Assembly: GCA_023231265.1 (NCBI GenBank)
Contig: JALNVT010000006.1
Span: 1 to 29,468 of the forward strand
DNA length: 29,468 nucleotides
Direction: 5' to 3'
From: Sphaerochaetaceae bacterium
Lineage (GTDB): Bacteria > Spirochaetota > Spirochaetia > Sphaerochaetales > Sphaerochaetaceae
This document shows, piece by piece, positions 23,668 through 29,468 of the stretch. The position numbers and the translations under genes were made by a program. The notes under the pieces are model-generated. The model searched no databases. It saw only the letters and a program-made list of their open reading frames with translations, and was not told the origin of the DNA. Each line of letters opens with the position of its first letter. The first letter of the stretch is position 1.

Positions 23668-25578
23668 CTAAGTGAGTTGCTTTTTACCAGTATAAAGACT
23701 GAAATAAGAACCTTTCAGATCTAGTAACTCTTTATGAGTACCTCGCTCAATAATTTCACCATTCTCCATTACCATGATCACATCACAGTTACGAATTGTT
23801 GATAAACGGTGTGCAATTACAAAAACAGTCTTACCATCCATCAATCTTGCCATACCTTCTTGAACATGAGCTTCAGTTCTTGTATCTATACTGCTTGTTG
23901 CTTCATCAAGAATCATAACAGGAGGATTAGCAATTGCTGCTCGTGCGATAGAAAGTAACTGCCTTTGCCCCACTGAAAGAAGATTATCCTCTCCCTTAAG
24001 ATATGTATCATATCCATCAGGAAGAAGAGAGATAAAGAAATCAGCATTAGCAAGCTTAGCTGCAGCTACAACTTCTTCATCTGTTGCATCCAATTTACCG
24101 AATCTAATATTTTCCTTGATTGTACCACTAAATAAACAAGTATCCTGCAGTACCATACCAAGACCTCGTCTTAAAGAATCTTTCTTGATTTCCTTAACAT
24201 TTATACCATCGTATATAATCTCACCTTTTTCAATTTCATAAAAACGATTGATTAAGTTTGTAATTGTAGTCTTACCTGCTCCTGTAGATCCTACAAATGC
24301 TACAATCTGTCCTGGATGAGCGTAAACATTTATATCATGCAAAATTTGCTTATCTGAATTATAAGAGAAATTGACATCCTTCAGATGAACATCTCCTTTC
24401 AAAGGTACTATTTCACCATCAGTTCTCTTCCACGCCCATTTACCTGTACACTTTTCACAAGGTCTCAATACGCCATCAGAATCCTCACAAGCATTCACAA
24501 GTTCAACTGTTCCCTTATCATCTTCACAAGGTTCATCAATCAAAGAAAAAACACGTTCAGCACCAGCTATTGCTTGAACAACAGCGTTCACCTGTTGACC
24601 CAAACGAGCTAAAGGATCTGTTAAACTTTTTGATAGCTGCAAGAAGCTTACAACTATTCCTAAAGTAATAGCCCACATACCCCTTGAAATTAAAATACCA
24701 CCGACAACTCCTAAAAGAGCATACTGAAGACTTCCCAACCCCTGCATGACAGGCATGAATACATTTGAATAAATATTAGCTTTGGTTGTATTTTCACAGA
24801 GTTCAGTGTTCAACTTATCAAAATTTTTCTTAACCTCACCTTCATGGTTATATACTTTTACAGTCTTTATACCTGATGTCATCTCTTCAATAAAAGCATT
24901 TTCTTTACCTAAAGATTTTTGCTGCTTTGAGAAATAATTACTTGAAGAAGATCCTAGTAACTTCAAAACCAACGCCATCGCTACAAGAGTTACGACAACA
25001 ACTGCAGTCAACTTCCAACTCAAAACTATCATTGCAACAAAAACGCCAACCATTTGAAGAGTATTCGAAAATACATTAGGAAGACTTTGAGTTAGCATAT
25101 TTACCATTGCATCAATATCATTTGTGTAACGGCTCATGATGTCACCATGACCATTGGAATCAAAATACTTTAGAGGAAGACTTTCCATATGTTCAAACAT
25201 TTCATCTCTTATAACTCTAAGTACTCTTTGAGAAATATTTAACATTATTCTTGAATATATATATGTTGCTAATGAACCACCAATCATGATTATTGCATAT
25301 TTGATGATTTCATAGGCTATGCTACTCATATCTTTGTCACCAGATTTTAGCATAGGTAGCAAATTGTTATCAATTATAGTTCCAAGAAAAATGCCTGAAT
25401 AAATCGTAGCTGCTGCAGCTATTATAATGCAAACAACTACAATCAGAAGTCCAAACCAATGAACTTTTAAATATGATAACAAACGATTTGTAGTTCTACC
25501 AAAAGATTTTGGTTTTTCAACCTTACCCATAGCTCCATGAGGACCAGGTCCTGGAACACGCTTTCTTGCTTCTGCCAT
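23668..25578 (-). CDS. ABC exporter half-transporter with Cys-rich insert (active-ATPase partner)
   Basis: This 636-residue protein joins a six-helix export domain (about 35-340) to an ATP-binding domain (about 395-630). Walker A is GSTGAGKT (430-437) and Walker B VMILDE with catalytic Glu559. The signature reads LSVGQ (534-538) instead of LSGGQ, and the H-loop is VIAHRL. Between the membrane and ATP domains is an insert of about 45 residues (351-396) with four cysteines including CEKC (374-377), a feature shared with some clostridial and spirochaetal exporters. Its ATG overlaps the stop of the preceding half-transporter by one base. Together they should form a heterodimeric multidrug- or peptide-type exporter. 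Confidence 0.9.
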   Translation of the reverse strand: MAEARKRVPGPGPHGAMGKVEKPKSFGRTTNRLLSYLKVHWFGLLIVVVCIIIAAAATIYSGIFLGTIIDNNLLPMLKSGDKDMSSIAYEIIKYAIIMIGGSLATYIYSRIMLNISQRVLRVIRDEMFEHMESLPLKYFDSNGHGDIMSRYTNDIDAMVNMLTQSLPNVFSNTLQMVGVFVAMIVLSWKLTAVVVVTLVAMALVLKLLGSSSSNYFSKQQKSLGKENAFIEEMTSGIKTVKVYNHEGEVKKNFDKLNTELCENTTKANIYSNVFMPVMQGLGSLQYALLGVVGGILISRGMWAITLGIVVSFLQLSKSLTDPLARLGQQVNAVVQAIAGAERVFSLIDEPCEDDKGTVELVNACEDSDGVLRPCEKCTGKWAWKRTDGEIVPLKGDVHLKDVNFSYNSDKQILHDINVYAHPGQIVAFVGSTGAGKTTITNLINRFYEIEKGEIIYDGINVKEIKKDSLRRGLGMVLQDTCLFSGTIKENIRFGKLDATDEEVVAAAKLANADFFISLLPDGYDTYLKGEDNLLSVGQRQLLSIARAAIANPPVMILDEATSSIDTRTEAHVQEGMARLMDGKTVFVIAHRLSTIRNCDVIMVMENGEIIERGTHKELLDLKGSYFSLYTGKKQLT

Positions 25579-27302
25579 TATGCATCCTCCCTGGATTGAG
25601 ATTTGTAAACTTCTTGATAAATAAGATTTGAAGCTAACAACTCCTCATGAGTTCCAATAGCATCAATCTTACCATCATCTAATACAAGAATAGAATCACA
25701 ATCTTTAACAGAAGTTATCCTCTGTGCAATAATTACCTGAGTCAATCCTGGAAGATTAGAAGCCAATCCTTCTCTGATGCTAGCTTCTGTTGCCATATCA
25801 ACAGCACTTGTAGAATCATCAAATATTATTATCTTAGGAGACTTCAATAATGCTCTAGCAATTGACAATCTCTGTCTTTGACCACCAGAAACATTCAAAC
25901 CACCCTGTTCTATAAAATAATCATATCCTTCAGCAAATTCATTGATAAAACCATCAGCTTGAGCAATTTTACATGCCTCAATGATCTGCTCATCAGTAGC
26001 ATTTTGATTACCCCATTTTAGATTTTCTCTAACAGTACCGCTAAACAAAACTGATTTTTGAAGTACAAATGAGACATTATCACGAAGTACTTTAATATCG
26101 TATTCTTTTACATCTACACCACCAATTTTTACACTGCCGTTGAGCACATCATAAAGTCTAGGTAAGAGCTGTACTAATGTAGATTTAGAACTACCAGTGC
26201 CTCCTATAATACCTAATTTATGACCTGAAGGAATATCAATATTAATATCTCTAAGTGCAAGCTTATCTTCTCTACCTAAATAACTGAAATCGACATGATC
26301 AAACTTTATAGAACCATCTTTAACTTCTGTAACTGGATTAGATTTGTTTCTTATATCAGATTTTGCTTCAAAAATCTCCACAACTCTTTTTGCACTTGCT
26401 AGACTAACAGTAAGATTTACAAAAACCACAGAAAGCATAATCAATGAAAATAATGCCATTGCAGTGTAGCTGACTAAAGCAAATAGATCTCCTGTAGTTA
26501 ATGAATGAGCAATAACCATTTTGGATCCAAACCAAGTTATAATGATAGTTACCAAGTAAACAAACATTAGTATAATTGGAAGTGCTAAAATAGGAAGTCC
26601 ATAAGCTCTTTTATATAAATTTTCTATAAAAGCTGTTTCTTTTTGAAACTTTTTATTCTGGTGATCTTCTCTTACATATGCTTTTACAACACGAATTCCA
26701 TCCAAATTTTCCTTAACAACACCATTTAATACATCATACTCATTATAAACTTTCTCAAATCTTGGCATTGCAACTTTAATAATAATGAAAAGAAATAAAG
26801 CAATAAAAGGAATTACATACAAAAATATCATTGCCAATTCTTTGTTAATAGTAAATGCCATTACACAAGCAAATATTAAAGAAAAAGGTGCTCTAAAAGC
26901 CAAACGAATTATCATTTGATATACACCCTGCAGTCGTTGAACATCTGTTGTCAAACGTACAACCAAACTGCTTGAATTAAATTTATCAACATTTGAAAAA
27001 GAGAAATCTTGCATTTTGTAAAAGACATCATGTCTAAGATTCTTTGCAAATCCTCCAGAAGCTTTTGCAGCAAACACACCACCAAGGACACCAAAGGCCA
27101 TCATTAGAGCTATAGCTAGTAATAATTTAAGCCCAGTTTTATAAACAGAATCTAAATCGCCAGGAGTAATTCCTTCATCGATTAAAGATGCCATTAATTT
27201 AGGTATCAAAGTGAAAAATAATGTATCCATAACAACCATAATCGGTGTAAGGATCGTATACTTTTTATACTCCCTTACACTCTTAAGTAAAGTTTTTATC
27301 AT
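25578..27302 (-). CDS. ABC exporter half-transporter with degenerate ATP site
   Basis: This 574-residue half-transporter has six membrane helices (about 15-305) and an ATP domain (about 330-570). Walker A is GGTGSSKST (367-375) and the signature is canonical VSGGQ (471-475). Walker B ends IIIFDD with Asp496 in place of the catalytic Glu, and the switch His is Gln (IIAQRI, Gln527). These changes are typical of the inactive-site subunit in BmrCD/TM287-288-type heterodimers. It partners with the downstream gene, whose ATG shares one base with its stop. ATG 27302 has only a modest ribosome site. A MarR regulator lies upstream on the same strand and probably controls the pair. Confidence 0.9.
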   Translation of the reverse strand: MIKTLLKSVREYKKYTILTPIMVVMDTLFFTLIPKLMASLIDEGITPGDLDSVYKTGLKLLLAIALMMAFGVLGGVFAAKASGGFAKNLRHDVFYKMQDFSFSNVDKFNSSSLVVRLTTDVQRLQGVYQMIIRLAFRAPFSLIFACVMAFTINKELAMIFLYVIPFIALFLFIIIKVAMPRFEKVYNEYDVLNGVVKENLDGIRVVKAYVREDHQNKKFQKETAFIENLYKRAYGLPILALPIILMFVYLVTIIITWFGSKMVIAHSLTTGDLFALVSYTAMALFSLIMLSVVFVNLTVSLASAKRVVEIFEAKSDIRNKSNPVTEVKDGSIKFDHVDFSYLGREDKLALRDINIDIPSGHKLGIIGGTGSSKSTLVQLLPRLYDVLNGSVKIGGVDVKEYDIKVLRDNVSFVLQKSVLFSGTVRENLKWGNQNATDEQIIEACKIAQADGFINEFAEGYDYFIEQGGLNVSGGQRQRLSIARALLKSPKIIIFDDSTSAVDMATEASIREGLASNLPGLTQVIIAQRITSVKDCDSILVLDDGKIDAIGTHEELLASNLIYQEVYKSQSREDA

Positions 27303-27490
27303 TCTATCACCGTTTCCTATTATCTTTATATAATTTTATAATAATTTGTTTTTTAAAAGAATTTTGATTTAATTATACTAAAGTAAATTGATTCATATTA
27401 TAATAAAAAAATACTTTGTTAATAAGTATTAATCAAGAACAAATATGTTTTTATGCTGTACTTAGTATATAAGAATATAACTGGATATCA

Positions 27491-27540
27491 AAAATAAAAA
27501 AGAAACCATCACCAAATATTATTTGATTAGGTTCCTCTTT
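27491..27540 (-). terminator. Terminator between marR and the ABC operon
   Basis: On the minus strand AACC-TA-ATCA pairs with TGATGGTT (2-nt bulge), extended by G·U and A-T pairs, and is followed by TTTCTTTTTTATTTT. It would separate the MarR transcript from the ABC genes at least in part. Confidence 0.6.
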
Positions 27541-27558
27541 TAATGATATCTTTAAGAA

Positions 27559-28008
27559 TTATTGATTATCGTTTTCTGAAGCTTCTAGATTTTCTCTCAT
27601 TGTTTTTAAAACTCTGAAGAATGTTTCCATATCTTCATCGCTCAATCCAGCACACATTTCATTTTCCATATTGTCTAAAAAAAGTTCAAAATCATCATTT
27701 ATTTTTTTAGCCTTTGGGGTCAATACTACTCTTTTCAATCTTAAATCATTTTCAACTGATTTTTTCTTAATTAAACCATTTCGTTCCATTAATTTTAAAA
27801 TTTCAGTTGTGGTAGGTCGTCTTAAAGAAAATGTCTTATCTATATCTCTCTGAAAAACAGGAGTTTTGTCCATTGAAGCAATATAGCTGATAATATAATA
27901 ATGTGAAGATGTCTGTCTTCTTCCGTCTGCTGCACCTTCGAAAGTCATTAACTTACGACGTACATGATTTGTTAATCGTCTTAGTTCACTAGAAGCACTG
28001 CGTTTCAT
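27559..28008 (-). CDS. MarR-family transcriptional regulator
   Basis: This 149-residue dimeric winged-helix regulator contains the helix-turn-helix VFQRDIDKTFSLRRPTTTEILKLMERNGLI and the wing segment VENDLRLKRVVLT, with the usual D-x-R pattern. Flanking helices form the dimer interface. ATG 28008 has AAGGAG at good spacing. It lies 256 nt upstream of two ABC half-transporters on the same strand. In many Firmicutes a MarR gene precedes exactly this type of exporter pair and represses it, so the same link is inferred here. The inducer is unknown. Confidence 0.9.
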   Translation of the reverse strand: MKRSASSELRRLTNHVRRKLMTFEGAADGRRQTSSHYYIISYIASMDKTPVFQRDIDKTFSLRRPTTTEILKLMERNGLIKKKSVENDLRLKRVVLTPKAKKINDDFELFLDNMENEMCAGLSDEDMETFFRVLKTMRENLEASENDNQ

Positions 28009-28224
28009 ACAATATTTCTCCTTACTCTAATTTTTGGTTGCTCATACGATTCGAAAATAAAAGATATAAGATAAGTTTTCTACACTTTTCATACAAATGA
28101 AGTAAAATGTCAATTTAAAAACAAGAAAAAGTCAAAGAACTGTAAAATAATAGTATATATATCCAAATCTCATAAAAAAAATTAAAATTTATCAAAAGCT
28201 GAAGACCAATAACAAAAAAGATCA

Positions 28225-28264
28225 AAACAAATTAGTTCTTAGTACTAACTAAATTTGGTTTTTT
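28225..28264. terminator. Orphan terminator-like hairpin
   Basis: Positions 25-37 and 47-61 after 28200 pair over 13 bp with two single-base bulges and a 9-nt loop. T-rich tracts follow on both strands (TTTTTTAAAATTTTT on plus). No gene ends here on the plus strand, and the minus-strand gene upstream already has its own terminator. Confidence 0.45.
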
Positions 28265-28970
28265 AAAATTTTTCCAATTTTGCATTTCTTTTTTCAAATA
28301 AAGCCTTTATAAGCGATATATATCCATTTATTCAATTATTATCTCAAATTTCCAATATTCATTGTTCGTTAATACAATAATATACTTTATTTAATTTTTT
28401 GCAAGTGACTTAGAATTTATTTATTATTTATTTCAATAGCAATAGTACTTTTTCCCTAATCAAGAATTTTAACTCCTTAATCAATGATAGATTTATACTT
28501 ATTATATGTTAGGCTTTTATAAAAAAATATAGGAAAATTATTCTGAATTCGTGTAAATAAACTATTATTATAGAATAATTTTGGTATTTATTGGTTTGTA
28601 AGTAAACAATATAAATAAATTGTGTTTTTTATTTGTTCTTTAACAATAATTAGTGAACATCATAAATTAATTCCACTATTTTTTTAATTCAGAAGCCATC
28701 TCCCTTTTAAAAGAATCATGGTCTCAATCTTAAATGGTTCAATCCTAATCTATTTCAATTACTAACAGTACATTTTTTCATTTTACATCTATATATCAAT
28801 AAGAACTTTTTATTTTAATATAGAATTTTTTAGATATATAGAATAATTCGTTTCAGTCAAATAATAATCTCAAAAATATATTTCTAAAGTTTACTTAAAA
28901 GTTTAATTCACAAGATTAGTTTTAGTCTCAGCATGTTTTTCTGCAGATATATACATACTAAGAAAGTTAA

Positions 28971-28998
28971 AGGACAGATCTCCGAAGAAATCTGCCCT
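28971..28998 (-). terminator. Terminator-like hairpin of the partial repeat-protein gene
   Basis: AGGACAGAT (28971-28979) and ATCTGCCCT (28990-28998) pair over 9 bp with one G·U on the minus-strand RNA. It lies 28 nt after the stop codon. The T tract after it is short (TTTAACTTT), so termination may be moderate. Confidence 0.6.
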
Positions 28999-29025
28999 CA
29001 ATATATTAAGAATTAAAAATTAGAC

Positions 29026-29468
29026 TTATTTATCTTTCTTGTCATTGTTTGATAACCAGAAGAAACCGCCTTCATCTTCACCTCTTGTTCGTGTCTGCTT
29101 AACATTGTCAAAACCATAAGGTTTAGGACCATTTCCACCACGTCTTGGAGCTTGAGAATCACGAGAAGGACCTCTTCTATCATCACGATTAAAAGATCTG
29201 CCGCCTCTATCTCCGTCCTTTCTGTCATCACGAGAGAAAGATTTTCTATCATTATCACGACCATAAGAAGGTTTTCTATCTCTGTCGTTGTCACGACCGA
29301 ATGAAGGTCTTCTGTCTCTATCGTTATCACGACCGAATGAAGGTCTTCTGTCTCTATCGTTATCACGACCGAATGAAGGTCTTCTGTCTCTGTCATTATC
29401 ACGACCGAATGAAGGTCTTCTGTCTCTATCATTATCACGACCGAATGAAGGTCTTCTGTCTCTATCAT
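29026..29468 (-). CDS. C-terminal part of an RNA-binding-type protein with Arg/Asp-rich tandem repeats (5' end outside window)
   Basis: Only the last 146 codons are in the window. The frame reads six copies of a 12-residue repeat, DRDRRPSFGRDN, the last diverged (DRDRKPSYGRDN). A looser RGG/RDD-rich stretch follows, then the tail GEDEGGFFWLSNNDKKDK before TAA 29028-29026. This frame is right because base differences between repeat copies are at third codon positions and silent here. The alternative open frame (MIETEDLHSVVI repeats) would change residues. Basic, Gly/Arg-rich disordered tails of this sort are common on DEAD-box helicases, pseudouridine synthases and other RNA-acting proteins; which one cannot be told without the N-terminal part. 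Confidence 0.75.
   Translation of the reverse strand, partial: DRDRRPSFGRDNDRDRRPSFGRDNDRDRRPSFGRDNDRDRRPSFGRDNDRDRRPSFGRDNDRDRKPSYGRDNDRKSFSRDDRKDGDRGGRSFNRDDRRGPSRDSQAPRRGGNGPKPYGFDNVKQTRTRGEDEGGFFWLSNNDKKDK
29251..29466 (-). repeat. 36-bp coding tandem repeat, six copies in window
   Basis: Six consecutive 36-bp units, each coding 12 residues, run to the window edge and probably beyond. Units 1-5 encode the same peptide with silent GAT/GAC and AAT/AAC changes. Unit 6 (29286-29251) has three residue changes counting from the consensus (R to K, F to Y and nearby codon shifts). Confidence 0.85.

Larger units (their letters stand above)
28009..29025. other. About 1 kb without a recognisable gene
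   Basis: This is the longest gene-free stretch in the window and is very AT-rich. I found no convincing frame above a few tens of codons on either strand and no tRNA. Non-random elements are a strong hairpin at 28225-28264, a perfect 11-bp inverted repeat (28534-28544/28572-28582), an 11-bp direct repeat ATAGAATAATT (28570-28580 and 28838-28848), and a boxA-like TGTTCTTTAACAAT at 28634-28647. The terminator of the next gene occupies 28971-28998. It may hold regulatory RNA or be decayed sequence. Confidence 0.5.

Noticed and set aside
29251..29466. CRISPR array, suggested by regular 36-bp repeats
   Set aside because: The units are directly adjacent with no spacers and keep one coding frame, so it is a protein repeat.
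29013..29468. Minus-strand frame of MIETEDLHSVVI repeats reaching the window edge
   Set aside because: It is the out-of-phase shadow of the RDN repeat. Base changes between units alter its residues but are silent in the DRDRRPSFGRDN frame.

Overview
This window is an AT-rich chromosomal segment of a low-GC anaerobic bacterium, packed with ordinary metabolic, transport and RNA-modification genes. There are no rRNA or tRNA genes, no phage or IS genes, and no CRISPR array. A PerR–rubrerythrin operon points to an oxygen-sensitive anaerobe. The gene mix (sodium:alanine symporter, UPF0210/ACT pair, bacterial GlnRS, long RluA-type enzyme, heterodimeric ABC exporter with a Cys-rich insert) would fit a Treponema-like spirochaete or a clostridial Firmicute. 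I cannot decide between them from sequence alone.

Left third (1-11.7 kb). A sodium:amino-acid symporter is followed by a minus-strand UPF0210 + ACT pair, a PAS-GGDEF diguanylate cyclase and a small Dabb protein. Next is a MATE efflux gene that appears broken twice (one 1-nt frameshift, one in-frame stop). A divergent MFS transporter / AraC regulator pair follows. The minus-strand run trmJ – glycerophosphodiester phosphodiesterase – PfkB sugar-phosphate kinase ends by overlapping the araC stop.

Middle (11.7-20.5 kb). An AI-2E family permease is fused end-to-start with a MarR regulator, then an orphan CobU-like protein that seems to lack the guanylylated histidine. Next come two adjacent unknown single-pass membrane proteins, a long RluA-family pseudouridine synthase, a degenerate ribokinase-fold protein without the catalytic Asp, a small unknown protein and glnS.

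Right third (20.5-29.5 kb). This holds a cytoplasmic GH13 neopullulanase/cyclomaltodextrinase and perR–rbr with a good PerR box at the promoter. A MarR regulator lies upstream of two ABC half-transporters whose motif asymmetry predicts one degenerate and one active ATP site. Then comes about 1 kb without a recognisable gene, and the 3' end of a gene whose product carries a 12-residue Arg/Asp-rich tandem repeat.

The strongest unexplained signal is regulatory. Several genes (AI-2E, the 18.15-kb unknown, the ACT protein and trmJ) lack a Shine-Dalgarno sequence and instead have a -10-like hexamer 6-7 nt before the ATG. In two cases a TTGAA(G/T) -35 lies at exactly 17 nt. This is the layout expected of leaderless mRNAs, alongside many neighbours with strong AGGAG sites. 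No large novel multi-gene system was recognised. The best candidates for new biology are the leaderless starts, the two degenerate enzymes, the paired membrane proteins with a two-codon leader ORF, and the 1-kb intergenic region.
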